Of a stretch of DNA of 64,000 nucleotides, positions 1-9,267 are shown one piece after another (positions within the stretch are counted from its first letter, which is position 1; each line of letters begins with the position of its first letter). The position numbers and the translations under genes are program-made. The stretch comes from Herbaspirillum sp. SJZ107 (GTDB taxonomy: Bacteria > Pseudomonadota > Gammaproteobacteria > Burkholderiales > Burkholderiaceae_D): NCBI RefSeq assembly GCF_006715485.1, contig NZ_VFNH01000004.1:1-64000 (forward strand), given 5' to 3'. Below the pieces are notes generated by a model, which was not told the origin of the DNA, did not search any database, and saw only the letters and a list, made by a program, of their open reading frames with translations.

Positions 1-81
1 CCCATCCCGAACAGGACCGTGAAACGACTTTGCGCCGATGATAGTGCTGCAACCAGTGTGAAAGTAGGTTATCGTCAGGCT
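1..81 (+). rRNA. rrf: 5S ribosomal RNA, 3' part
   Basis: The first 81 bases match the 3' two thirds of a bacterial 5S rRNA: the conserved CCCATCCCGAACA loop region at the window edge, GTGAAACG, the GCGCCGATGATAGTG helix and the closing GTCAGGCT arm. The 5' part lies outside the window, so this is the end of a ribosomal RNA operon. The 3' end is judged from the expected pairing of the terminal stem and could be off by a few bases. A strong terminator follows within about 30 bases. Confidence 0.9.
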
Positions 82-112
82 AATTAATAGCAGTAAGTAA
101 AGTAGTAATGCA

Positions 113-146
113 AAACCCCACTCAGCAAGCTGAGTGGGGTTTTTTG
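113..146 (+). terminator. Rho-independent terminator of the rRNA operon
   Basis: A 13-bp perfect stem (AAACCCCACTCAG paired with CTGAGTGGGGTTT) with a 4-base loop is followed by an uninterrupted run of T. It lies about 30 bases after the 5S 3' end. This is a textbook intrinsic terminator and separates the rRNA operon from the efflux genes. Confidence 0.95.
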
Positions 147-180
147 CTTTTTGTTACCGAATTTCACAACGCGCTCGCCG

Positions 181-208
181 TATTCCCAGTATGTGTATAC
201 TCGGGATA
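181..208. promoter_or_regulatory. 28-bp imperfect palindrome upstream of the adaptor gene
   Basis: The left arm TATTCCCAGTAT and the right arm ATACTCGGGATA surround a GTGT centre. Ten of twelve arm positions are symmetric, including a perfect AGTAT/ATACT core. The element ends 19 bp before the start codon at 228. Such an element fits a dimeric repressor operator, but no regulator gene is adjacent and the cognate factor is unknown. Confidence 0.45.
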
Positions 209-227
209 TTTCTGATGTCGTCGTCCC

Positions 228-1502
228 ATGGCTGCTGATCAACAAGACAGAACATCCCGTTTGCCCGCGCGCGCGCGCCGCGCGACTGCCGCCTACGTGG
301 CAGCGGCTCTCCTTTCATTGGCTGCCGTGGCAGGCATCCCATCCGTGTCGGCACAGGCAACCAAGCCCCCTTCACCTGCCGCTCCCGCGGCTCCGGCTGC
401 ACCCCCACCGGTCAAGCTCGACACCGTCACCGCCCAGCGCGGCGACATCCGCGACACGATCGCGGCGACCGGCAAACTGCAGCTGCACAAATGGGCCGAC
501 GTCTATCCACAGATCGGCGGCCAGGTGAAGGATGTGCCCGTGGCCATCGGCGACACGGTCAAGGCCGACCAGCCCTTGATCGAAATTACCCCCACCCAGC
601 AGCCGACCAAGGCCGAAAGCAATCGCGCCCAGATGGCCCGGCTGCAGGCGGACCTGGCCGACCAGCGTGCGCAACTCGATTTTGCCGAACTGCAGTTCAA
701 GCGCCAGACCCAGCTCAAAGCCCAGAACGCGACCCGCGAGGAAGCCTTCGAATCCGCACGCATGAGCGCATCCTCGGCAAGCGCGCGCGTCGATGCGATC
801 ACCGCCCAGATCCGCGAACTGGAAGCGACCTTGAAGATCGACGAGGAAGCGCGCCAGAAAACGACGGTGAAGGCGCCGATCGCGGGTACCGTCGTATCGC
901 TGGCCGCGCGCCCCGGACAAATGGTCACGGCGGCACAACCGGCCGCGCCGCTGCTCCGCATCGCCGACCTGTCCGACATGACGGTGGCCGCGCGCGTTGC
1001 GGAAAACGACGTGACGCGGCTGCGGCCCGGCATGGACGCGAGCTTCACCACGCCGGGCTACCCCGGCAAGCACTGGTCCGGGAAGCTGCGCCAGGTGATC
1101 CCGATTCCGGCGGACGGCACCGGGGACCAGGGCAAGCAGGCTTTTTATATCGTCCTGTTCGAAGTGAAGAATCCGAATCATGCACTGATGAGCGGCATGA
1201 GTGCGCAGGTGCAGTTCGTGGTCGCGCAGGCCAGGGATGCGCTGCTGTTGCCGGCGAAAGTCCTGGGTGCGCCCGACGACGATGGCCTGTATGACGTCAA
1301 CGTCGTCGACAATGCCCGGCAGATCAGTCCGCGCAAGCTGAAGGTGGGCGTGCGTACGGGCCAGCAGGCACAGATCCTGGCCGGGCTGGATGACGGCGAC
1401 AAGGTGCTGGTCGGTCCGGTGCCCAGGGGGCTTGCGCTACCCGTTGCGCCGAATGCCGGCACCAGGCCGCCGGTGGCGTCGGCGCTCGAGGCGCATCAAT
1501 GA
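228..1502 (+). CDS. MacA-like periplasmic adaptor of a tripartite efflux or secretion system
   Basis: The 424-residue protein has the architecture of HlyD/MacA membrane-fusion proteins. A hydrophobic N-terminal stretch (about residues 20-42) acts as signal or anchor. A split biotinyl-lipoyl domain follows (near 75-115 and 205-235, with PIAGTVVSLAARPGQ), enclosing a long alpha-helical hairpin rich in Ala, Gln, Arg and Glu (about 115-205). Beta-barrel and membrane-proximal domains end in GLDDGDKVLVG. Adaptors of this kind link an inner-membrane pump such as MacB to an outer-membrane channel. The stop overlaps the start of the NodT-like gene (ATGA), so the two are co-translated. No MacB-type ABC gene lies in between or next to it, so the pump must be encoded elsewhere. 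The start codon lacks a clear ribosome-binding site. Confidence 0.85.
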   Translation: MAADQQDRTSRLPARARRATAAYVAAALLSLAAVAGIPSVSAQATKPPSPAAPAAPAAPPPVKLDTVTAQRGDIRDTIAATGKLQLHKWADVYPQIGGQVKDVPVAIGDTVKADQPLIEITPTQQPTKAESNRAQMARLQADLADQRAQLDFAELQFKRQTQLKAQNATREEAFESARMSASSASARVDAITAQIRELEATLKIDEEARQKTTVKAPIAGTVVSLAARPGQMVTAAQPAAPLLRIADLSDMTVAARVAENDVTRLRPGMDASFTTPGYPGKHWSGKLRQVIPIPADGTGDQGKQAFYIVLFEVKNPNHALMSGMSAQVQFVVAQARDALLLPAKVLGAPDDDGLYDVNVVDNARQISPRKLKVGVRTGQQAQILAGLDDGDKVLVGPVPRGLALPVAPNAGTRPPVASALEAHQ

Positions 1503-2944
1503 GGTTGCGCGCCCTGAAGCTGCCACTGCGCGGTGTGCCGGCAGCAACGGCATTGGCACTCGCCGGCGCCGTGCTGGCCGGCTGTGCCAGCCGCGGCCCG
1601 AGCGCCGAGCCGCCGCCCAAGGTCGACCTGCCGGCCGGGTGGTCGGCTGCAGGTACGCCTGACCATGGGGCCTGGCCCGACAAGCAGTGGTGGCAGCGCT
1701 TCGGCAGCGCCGAGCTGACCCGCCTGGTCGATGAAGGCCAGGCCGGCAACCTGGAACTGGCGGGCGCGCTCGAGCGCGTCAAGCAGGCGGAAGCCGGGGC
1801 CCGCATCGCCGGCGTGTCGCTGCTGCCGACCGCGAGCTTTTCCAGCGGCGCCAACCGGTCGGTGCCGATCGGCAGCGGCAGCGGCAGCACCTCCGCCAGC
1901 AGTGCCTTGCAGGTGTCCTACGAAGTCGATTTCTGGGGCAGGAACAAGGCCAGCGTGGCATCTGCCCAAGCCTCGCTCGCGGCCAACCGTTTCGACCGCC
2001 AGACCGTCGCCCTGACCGTCACCAGCGGCATCGTCGCGACCTATCTGCAGGTGCTGTCGCTGCGCGACCGGCTTGCCGTCGCGCGCCAGCACGTGGCAAA
2101 TGCCGAGCAGTTGCTGGCCCTGGTGGAAGCGCAGAAGAGCGCAGGCGCGGCGTCGTCGCTCGACCTGGCGCGCCAGCGTTCTGCCGTGGCGCAGCGCAAG
2201 TCCGACATACCGGACCTGGTGCAGCAGGAACGCGAAGCGCAGTCGGCGCTGGCGATCCTGCTCGGCAAAGCGCCGCAGACCTTTTCGGTGGCCGAGGGAG
2301 GACTGGCGGCGATCACCTTGCCCGAGGTGGCGCCGGGGCTGCCGTCGGAACTGCTGGCGCGCCGGCCCGACATCCGCCGCGCCGAGGCCGACCTGGCGGC
2401 CGCCAATGCCAACGTGGCCGTCGCCCGTGCCAACCTGTTCCCCAGCATCAGCCTGACCGGGGCGATGGGCACGCAAAGCAGCGCCTTGCTGTCGCTGCTG
2501 AACGCGCCGAACCTGGTCGCCAACGTCAGTGCCTCGCTGTTCACGCCGATCTTCGACGGCGGCCGCCTCAAGCGCGAACGCGACATCGCCATCTCGCGCA
2601 AACAGGAAGTGGTGCAGGCCTACCGTGCGACCGTGATCGCCGCCTTGTCGGAAGTGGACAACGCACTCGGCCAGGTCCACAGCCTGGATGAGCAGCAGCG
2701 CCTGAAGACGGTCGAACTCGACCAGGCACGCCAGGCCTACGACCTGGCGGAAATCCGCTACAAGCTGGGTGCCGAGGATTTCATGACGGTGCTCGATACC
2801 CAGCGTGCCTTGTCGGACGTGCAGAACGACATGGGGATCCTGAAACTGCGGCGCCTGCAGGCGACGGTGTCCCTGTACAAGGCGCTCGGCGGCGGCTGGC
2901 AGGACGAGCCGACCGCCGGCAAGCCGGCTTCCGCAAAATCCTGA
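1499..2944 (+). CDS. Outer-membrane efflux lipoprotein, NodT/TolC family
   Basis: This is the channel that would carry substrates from the adaptor through the outer membrane. The 481-residue protein has an N-terminal lipoprotein signal with lipobox LAGC (Cys29). Two tandem TolC-like repeats of long helices follow, with family hallmarks such as YEVDFWGRN (typical of NodT/OprM factors, which show a DLWGR-like motif), LPSELLARRPDIRRAE, FPSISLTG and YKLGAEDFMTVLDTQR. Length is normal for the family. Its start overlaps the upstream adaptor by 4 bases. An ABC or RND partner is missing from the locus. Confidence 0.92.
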   Translation: MRLRALKLPLRGVPAATALALAGAVLAGCASRGPSAEPPPKVDLPAGWSAAGTPDHGAWPDKQWWQRFGSAELTRLVDEGQAGNLELAGALERVKQAEAGARIAGVSLLPTASFSSGANRSVPIGSGSGSTSASSALQVSYEVDFWGRNKASVASAQASLAANRFDRQTVALTVTSGIVATYLQVLSLRDRLAVARQHVANAEQLLALVEAQKSAGAASSLDLARQRSAVAQRKSDIPDLVQQEREAQSALAILLGKAPQTFSVAEGGLAAITLPEVAPGLPSELLARRPDIRRAEADLAAANANVAVARANLFPSISLTGAMGTQSSALLSLLNAPNLVANVSASLFTPIFDGGRLKRERDIAISRKQEVVQAYRATVIAALSEVDNALGQVHSLDEQQRLKTVELDQARQAYDLAEIRYKLGAEDFMTVLDTQRALSDVQNDMGILKLRRLQATVSLYKALGGGWQDEPTAGKPASAKS

Positions 2945-3066
2945 TCCTTGGAGTCCTGAGGCTTTGCGGCCCTAAGGCTTTGCTAAGTCGGGTTGACTAC
3001 GATTGCGGGATCTTGTTTCCCTATCGCACGTCCTTGGCGACGGCGCGCACCTGTCTGGTCGACCTC

Positions 3067-3927
3067 ATGAAATTGTTTGCTTCCGCTCTCCTGGCAGCGG
3101 GCCTGCTGGCCGCTACCGCATCCGCAGTACAAGCCCGTGACAGGCAACCCACCCCGGTGCCGCCGGCCGCGCGCCTGACGGCGCTGCGCTCGAGCGCAGT
3201 CCTCATCCTCGATCCCAAGACAAAACAGGTCCTGTACCAGAAACATGCGGATGCGGTCATGCCGATCGCATCGCTGACCAAGCTGATGACGGCGCTGGTG
3301 GTGCTGGAAGCGAAGCAGGATATGGCGCAAACGCTGGCCATCACCGCTGCCGACGTCGACCGCCTCAAGTATTCGTCGTCGCGCCTGCGCGTCGGTACGC
3401 GCCTGCCGCGTTCGACCATGCTCCACCTCGCGCTGATGAGTTCCGAGAACCGGGCGGCGTCGGCACTGGGCCGCAACTACCCGGGCGGCACCAGGAAGTT
3501 CGTCGCCGCGATGAACGCCAAGGCGCGCGCCCTCGGCATGCGCCACACGCGCTACGTCGAGCCGACCGGCCTGTCGAGCGCGAACGTCTCGACGCCGAAA
3601 GATCTTGCCAGGCTCGTGGTCGCGGTCGAAAAACATCCGCTCGTGCGGCGCTATTCGACCGACCGCGAACACACGATCAGCCAGGGCAGGGAGCGCACCG
3701 TCTACCACAACACCAATCGCCTGACCGCCAGCCGAAGCTGGAAGATCCGGATGCAGAAGACCGGCTATATCTCGGAGGCGGGTCGCTGCATGGTCCTGCA
3801 TGCGGCCGTGCGCGGACGCCCGACCGTGATGGTGTTCCTGGACGCGCAGGGCACGCGCGCGCGCGTGGCCGATGCGAACCGCGTACGCGCCTGGCTGGCC
3901 AGTCTCAATCCCTGGGCACGGAATTAG
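3067..3927 (+). CDS. pbpG: D-alanyl-D-alanine endopeptidase, PBP7/PbpG type
   Basis: This is a low-molecular-mass penicillin-binding protein of family S11, which cleaves D-Ala-meso-DAP cross-links in peptidoglycan in the periplasm. All three active-site motifs are present: SLTK at residues 69-72 (nucleophile Ser69), SEN at 126-128 and KTG at 231-233. A signal peptide of about 23 residues ends at VQA. The 286-residue length matches PbpG better than the larger DacA-type carboxypeptidases. An in-frame TTG further upstream at 2980 is rejected because the ATG at 3067 opens directly into the signal peptide. It lies 120 bases after the efflux gene and may have its own promoter. Confidence 0.9.
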   Translation: MKLFASALLAAGLLAATASAVQARDRQPTPVPPAARLTALRSSAVLILDPKTKQVLYQKHADAVMPIASLTKLMTALVVLEAKQDMAQTLAITAADVDRLKYSSSRLRVGTRLPRSTMLHLALMSSENRAASALGRNYPGGTRKFVAAMNAKARALGMRHTRYVEPTGLSSANVSTPKDLARLVVAVEKHPLVRRYSTDREHTISQGRERTVYHNTNRLTASRSWKIRMQKTGYISEAGRCMVLHAAVRGRPTVMVFLDAQGTRARVADANRVRAWLASLNPWARN

Positions 3928-3954
3928 CGGCAATCTCGGTTAAGATGGACCGCT

Positions 3955-4908
3955 ATGGAATTCCGCCAGATTAACTACTTCATCGCCCTCTACGAAGAGG
4001 GCACCGTGACCCGCGCTGCGCACCGGCTCAACATCGTGCAGCCGGCCCTGAGCATGCAGATCGCCAAGCTGGAAGAGCAGCTCGGGCAGCAGTTGTTCGA
4101 GCGCTCCAAGCAGGGCATGGTGCCGACCGCGGCCGGACGGCAGATGTACCGCCTGTTCCTGCCGATCATGCGCGACTTCTCGAACGCGCACGCGCAGCTG
4201 CTCAGCAGCGACGGCGCCATCCGCGGCGAGGTGAACGTCGGCCTGATCGCCTCGGTGACCGAGGGGGTGCTGGTCGATACGCTGAGCGAGTTCTCGAACC
4301 GCTATCCGGAGGTCGACGTGTCGGTGGCCGACGGCTATACCAGCATGCTGATCGACTGGGTGACGGCAGGGCGGCTGGATGCGGCCATCATCAACAAGCC
4401 GCGCCGTCCGCTCGCGCTCGACGTCGAGCACATCGTCGACGAAGAGATGGTCCTGATCACCAGCGCCGCATCGGACCAGGGCGTGCCGCAGAGCCTGGCC
4501 CTGCGCCAGCTGTCCTCGCTGGACCTGGCGCTGGTGCTGCCGACGCGCGGGCACGGCCTGCGCGGCACCATCGACGCGTTTGCGGAAAGCGAGAACATCG
4601 AGCTGGCGCCGAAGTTCGAGATCGATTCGCTGGTGGCGACCGTCAAGCTGGTCGAGCAGGCCCGGGTGGCGACGATCGTGCCGCGCATCGCGGTGCACCG
4701 CCAGCTCAGCAGCGGTACCCTGCGCGAGCATGCGATCACGTCGCCGCGGCTGGTGCGGCGGATGGTGAGCGTGTCGCATCCGCGGCGGCCCTTGAGCCCC
4801 GCGGCACGGCTGTTCCTGTCGATGCTGGCTGCGAACCTGCGGCTGCGTGCGCCGGCCGAGCCGGCGGGCGCAGCCGAGGCGGCACCCGGGTCGGCGCCGC
4901 CGGCCTGA
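3955..4908 (+). CDS. LysR-family regulator, probable HmfR-like regulator of furan catabolism
   Basis: The 317-residue protein has the LysR N-terminal winged helix (residues 1-60, MEFRQINYFIALYEEGTVTRAAHRL, then QPALSMQIAKLEEQLGQQLFER) followed by a periplasmic-binding-like effector domain. It converges on the aldehyde dehydrogenase gene with only 3 bases between stops, so it belongs physically to the furan cluster. LysR regulators accompany the hmf clusters described in Cupriavidus. Two T-N11-A boxes upstream of the GMC and molybdenum-hydroxylase genes are plausible targets. Its own upstream region shows no copy of that box. The family call is firm; the regulatory target is inferred. Confidence 0.9.
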   Translation: MEFRQINYFIALYEEGTVTRAAHRLNIVQPALSMQIAKLEEQLGQQLFERSKQGMVPTAAGRQMYRLFLPIMRDFSNAHAQLLSSDGAIRGEVNVGLIASVTEGVLVDTLSEFSNRYPEVDVSVADGYTSMLIDWVTAGRLDAAIINKPRRPLALDVEHIVDEEMVLITSAASDQGVPQSLALRQLSSLDLALVLPTRGHGLRGTIDAFAESENIELAPKFEIDSLVATVKLVEQARVATIVPRIAVHRQLSSGTLREHAITSPRLVRRMVSVSHPRRPLSPAARLFLSMLAANLRLRAPAEPAGAAEAAPGSAPPA

Positions 4909-4911
4909 GAA

Positions 4912-6363
4912 TCAGACCAGGCCCACGCTGCGGTAGATGTGCTTGGTCTCGAGGAAGTCGTTCAAGCCCTCGTAGCCGTGCAGTCGGCCCACGCCGCTGC
5001 GCCGGTAGCCGCCGGTCTCCGCTTCCGCGAACAGCCGGTTATGGTCGTTGATCCACACCGTGCCGTTGCGCAGTGCGCGCGCGACGCGCATGCCGCGGTC
5101 GCCGTCGAGGGTCCAGACGCTGGCCGACAGCCCGAACACCGTGTGGTTGGCGCGCGCCACCGCGTCTTTTTCGTCCTCGAAACGCTCCAACACCACGAAG
5201 GGGCCGAAGATCTCGTCCTGCACGAAAAAGGCGCTGCTGTCCTGGTGCGCCACCAGCGTCGGCGTCAGGAAGTGGCCGTCCGCCAGCCGGCCGCCCGGAC
5301 GGCCGCCCTGCAGCACGACCTCGTCGCAGATGTCGAACGCGCGCTCGGCCGCGCCGGCCACCTGCTCCAGCGCCTGGGCATCGATCAGCGGGCCCATGCC
5401 GGCACCCGGCGTGTCGCCCGGCGCCACCACGATGCTGCTCAGGGCGTGCTTCAGCGCCTGCTTCATCTCGTCGTAGCGCGAGGCGTGGACCAGCACGCGG
5501 CGCGCGGCCGTGCATTGCTGGCCCGAGATGACGGTCGCGGCCGCCGCGATGCGCTGGGCGCTCGCGCCGATGTCGGCGTCGGGGAACACCAGGCAGCAGG
5601 ATTTGCCGCCCAGTTCCAGCGACAGCTTCTTCATGGTCGGCGCTGCCGCCGCCATGATGCGCTGGCCGGTGCCGTTGGAGCCGGTGAAGCTCAGCACGTC
5701 GACGTCCTCGGAGGCCACCAGTTCCTGGGCGGCCTCGCTGCCGGTTTCCAGCACCAGGTTCACTACGCCGCGCGGCAGGGTCTCGACCGCCGCCAGTTCG
5801 CGCAGCACCTGGGCCGTGATCTGGGCGGTCTGGTGGGCCGGCTTGACGACGACGCTGCAGCCGGCCGCCAGCGCCGGTGCCAGCGAGCGGATCAGGAGCA
5901 CGACCGGCGCGTTCCAGGGAATGATCAGTCCCGCCACGCCGGCCGCCTCGCGCAGCGTCGCCGAGTAGGCACCCGGCTCGACTTCCGTGAAGTGGCCCGG
6001 CATGTGGCGCGCCAGGCCGGCGTAGTAGCGGATTTCCGAGATGGCGGCGGCCATCTCGCCGCGCGACTGCGCCATCACCTTGCCGTTTTCCTGGGTCAGC
6101 AGCGCCGCCAGCTCGTGGCGCCTTTCCAGGCGCTCGGCCCATTGCAGCAGCACGTTCTGGCGCAGGCGGGCATCGTGCGGCCACAGCGAGGTGTCGAAGG
6201 CGTGGCGCGCGCTGGCGATCGCCGCGCGCGCGTCCGCCAGGCCGCCGGCCGCGAGGCTGCCGATGACGCTGCCGTCGGCCGGATTGCGGCTGGTGGCGAC
6301 GCCGCCGCCCACCGCGCTCTGCCACTGGCCGTCGATGTAGTTAAGGGCGTTCAGCTGGGTCAT
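4912..6363 (-). CDS. NAD(P)-dependent aldehyde dehydrogenase, probable furfural/HMF oxidising enzyme
   Basis: The 483-residue protein is a standard aldehyde dehydrogenase. It has the SFTGSNGTG nucleotide-binding turn, ELGGKSC carrying the general-base Glu near residue 247, and SGQQCTAARR carrying the catalytic Cys near residue 283. Start ATG lies 2 bases after the stop of the upstream crotonase gene, so translation is coupled; a longer open frame into that gene is a shadow. As the last gene of the furan operon it probably oxidises furfural or hydroxymethylfurfural to the acid, complementing the GMC oxidase. A vanillin-type dehydrogenase is the main alternative. Confidence 0.88.
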   Translation of the reverse strand: MTQLNALNYIDGQWQSAVGGGVATSRNPADGSVIGSLAAGGLADARAAIASARHAFDTSLWPHDARLRQNVLLQWAERLERRHELAALLTQENGKVMAQSRGEMAAAISEIRYYAGLARHMPGHFTEVEPGAYSATLREAAGVAGLIIPWNAPVVLLIRSLAPALAAGCSVVVKPAHQTAQITAQVLRELAAVETLPRGVVNLVLETGSEAAQELVASEDVDVLSFTGSNGTGQRIMAAAAPTMKKLSLELGGKSCCLVFPDADIGASAQRIAAAATVISGQQCTAARRVLVHASRYDEMKQALKHALSSIVVAPGDTPGAGMGPLIDAQALEQVAGAAERAFDICDEVVLQGGRPGGRLADGHFLTPTLVAHQDSSAFFVQDEIFGPFVVLERFEDEKDAVARANHTVFGLSASVWTLDGDRGMRVARALRNGTVWINDHNRLFAEAETGGYRRSGVGRLHGYEGLNDFLETKHIYRSVGLV

Positions 6364-6365
6364 GC

Positions 6366-7172
6366 TCAGCTGCCCTTGAATTGCGGTGCGCGCTTGCCGT
6401 GGAAGGCTTCGACGCCTTCGCGGAAGTCGTCGGAAGCGCGCAGGCGGCTGTAGCAATGGCCTTCCAGTTCGATCGCGATCGACAGCGGCGAATCCTCGGT
6501 GTCGTTCAGCAGCTTCTTGGCGGTGCGCTGGGCCAGCGGCGAGAACGCGACCAGTTCCTCGACCAGGCGGTCGGTGGCGGCTTCCAGTTCCGCATCCGCC
6601 ACGAACTCGGTGGCGACGCCCCAGTCGTAGGCCTGCTGGCCGGGGATGCGGCGCGAACGCATCACGATGTCCTTGGTGCGGGTGATGCCGACCATCTTCT
6701 GCAGGCGCGCCGAGCCGCCCGAACCCGGGATCTGGCCGAGCTTCTGTTCCGGCAGCGCGTAGAAGGTGGTGTCGGTGACGATGCGGAAGTCGCAGGCCAG
6801 CGAGATCTCGAAGCCGACGCCGAAGCAGAAGCCGCGGTTGGCGGCGATCACCGGCTTGCTGCAGCGCGTCGGCGCCGCGATGTTCCATGCCAGCTTGGAG
6901 ACGTGTTCGGGCGAGGCTTCCAGGAAGCCCTTGATGTCGCCGCCGCTGGAGAAGTGCTGGCCTTCGGCGCGCAGCACGATCACGCGCACGCGCTCGTCCT
7001 CGTCGAGCGACTCGAACACCAGGCGCAGCTGCTCGCGCTGGCGCATCGAGATGATGTTGAACTGGCCGTTGGACAGGACGATGTCGGCGCGCTGGCGCTC
7101 GGCATCGACATCCACGCGGAAGCCGTCGAGGTTCTCGAGCAGGTCGTGGGCAGGGTGTTTCAGTTGGGTCAT
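6366..7172 (-). CDS. hmfE: Crotonase-family enzyme, probable 2-oxoglutaryl-CoA hydrolase (HmfE-like)
   Basis: The 268-residue protein belongs to the enoyl-CoA hydratase/isomerase superfamily, with the oxyanion-hole segments FSSGGDIKGF (74-83) and NRGFCFGVGFE (112-122). In furoate degradation HmfE performs the last step, releasing CoA and 2-oxoglutarate from 2-oxoglutaryl-CoA. The assignment to HmfE rests on gene context, because crotonase sequence alone does not fix the reaction. An AGGAG ribosome-binding site precedes the ATG. The next upstream gene (ubiX-like) ends 14 bases before it. An alternative is a hydroxycinnamoyl-CoA hydratase-lyase, which the rest of the cluster does not support. 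Confidence 0.75.
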   Translation of the reverse strand: MTQLKHPAHDLLENLDGFRVDVDAERQRADIVLSNGQFNIISMRQREQLRLVFESLDEDERVRVIVLRAEGQHFSSGGDIKGFLEASPEHVSKLAWNIAAPTRCSKPVIAANRGFCFGVGFEISLACDFRIVTDTTFYALPEQKLGQIPGSGGSARLQKMVGITRTKDIVMRSRRIPGQQAYDWGVATEFVADAELEAATDRLVEELVAFSPLAQRTAKKLLNDTEDSPLSIAIELEGHCYSRLRASDDFREGVEAFHGKRAPQFKGS

Positions 7173-7186
7173 GCTGTTCTCCTTGG

Positions 7187-7803
<617 letters not shown>

Positions 7804-7807
<4 letters not shown>

Positions 7808-9267
7808 TGCAAGCCCACCCCGTGCCAGTCCACCGCGGCGCCGGGCACGATTTCCTGGGCGAGGTCGATCTCGAGTTCGCCCGGGATGCGCACCTTGGTG
7901 AAGATGTAACCGCGGTAGGATACCGGGCGCGTCGCGTCCAGGCCCATCTTGGCGCCGACGCCCTGCAGGTGCGGCGGGGCCGGTTCGTCGATGTCGTGGT
8001 GGCCGGTGGCGACGGTGGTGGAGGGATCCAGCACCGAGCCCTGGGCACCGCTGATCACGATCAGGTCGCGGTCGGCCTGGAAGCGCGTGGCCACCGCCCA
8101 CTCGACCTGCTGCGGATCGTGCACGTCGACGTCGTCGTCGACCACGATCACCTGCTTGATGTCGTAGTGGGCGCCGAACGCGCCGAGGATCACGTTCTTC
8201 GGCTCGCCCTCGCGCGCCTTGCGGAACTTGACGAACAGGTGGTAGCGGCCGACGCCGCCGACCGACAGGTGAACGTCCGTCACGCCCGGGAAGCTGCGCT
8301 GCAAGTGGGCCAGCATGGTCGCCTCGCGCGGGATGGAACCCAGCAGCAGGTGTTCCATCTCGGCCGGCACGATGGTGTGGAAGATCGGGTTGGTGCGGGT
8401 GGTCACGGCATCGACCACGATCACTTCGCGCTTCTCCTGGGCGCTGTAGTACTTCGGGAATTCGCCGAACGGGCCTTCGGCTTCGCGCACTTGCGGCAGC
8501 AGCCGGCCTTCGATGACGATTTCCGCATTCGCCGGCACGCGCACGGCATTCGTCGTGCATTTCACCACCGGCAGCGGGGCGCCGTGCAGGGCGCCGGCGA
8601 TTTCCAGTTCGTCGTGGTCGATCGGCGTGATCGCCTGCGACGCCAGCAGCGTGAGCGGATCGGCGCCGATGACGACCGCGACGTCGAGCGCCTGGCCTTC
8701 GGCTTCGGCCGCTTTGTAAAACGCGAGCAGGTGGCGCGGCAGCATCAGGATCGCCATGCGGTCGCGGCCGTGCACCTGGATGCGGTTGATCGAGACGTTC
8801 TGCACGCCGGTCGCCGGATTGCGCGCGATCACCAGGCCGGCCGTGATGTAGGGGCCGTTGTCATGCTCGCTGTGGGTCGGGATCGGCAGCATCGTGTTCA
8901 AATCCTTCGATGCGTCCATCGGCGTCACCACCTGCTGGCAGGGCGCCTCGCTAGACGCCACTTCGCGCCATGGCAGCGGGTGCTCGGCGGCGTGGCGGAA
9001 GGCCGCCAGCAGGCCATCCTGCTCGACGCCCATCGCCTCGGCGATCCAGCCGCGTTTCGACACGAAGCCCGACACCACCGGTATCGTGTGGCCGGCCGGC
9101 TTCGGGAAATAAGCGGCCTGCTTGCCGTCCAGGCGCTTGGCGATGGCGGCCAGGCGGTGCTTCAGCGGCACGCCCTCGCGGATCACGGCCAGGCGGCCGG
9201 TGGTCTGCAGGTGCGCGAGCCAGGTGCGCAGGTCGGTGGCCTTCGGTTTCGGCGTATCGTTTCTCAT
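7804..9267 (-). CDS. hmfF: UbiD-family decarboxylase, probable 2,5-furandicarboxylate decarboxylase (HmfF-like)
   Basis: The 487-residue protein has the UbiD catalytic segment REAEGPFGEF near residue 265, which supplies the acidic residues of the Glu-Arg-Glu triad. It also has NVSINRIQVHGRDRMAI, which contributes the Arg and metal/prenyl-FMN ligands. In the described pathway HmfF decarboxylates furan-2,5-dicarboxylate to 2-furoate using prenyl-FMN made by HmfG. A housekeeping ubiquinone role is unlikely because the gene is sandwiched between a CoA ligase and its own ubiX inside a catabolic operon. It overlaps the ligase stop by 4 bases. Pyrrole-2-carboxylate or vanillate decarboxylases are alternative members of the family. 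Confidence 0.82.

Noticed and set aside
2960..2984. Direct repeat GGCTTTGC
   Set aside because: Two short copies only, with no symmetry or regulatory placement that would separate it from chance.
4939..6453. Long open frame of 504 codons on the plus strand
   Set aside because: It is antisense to the aldehyde dehydrogenase and crotonase genes and its composition is that of a GC-rich shadow frame. No domain is seen.
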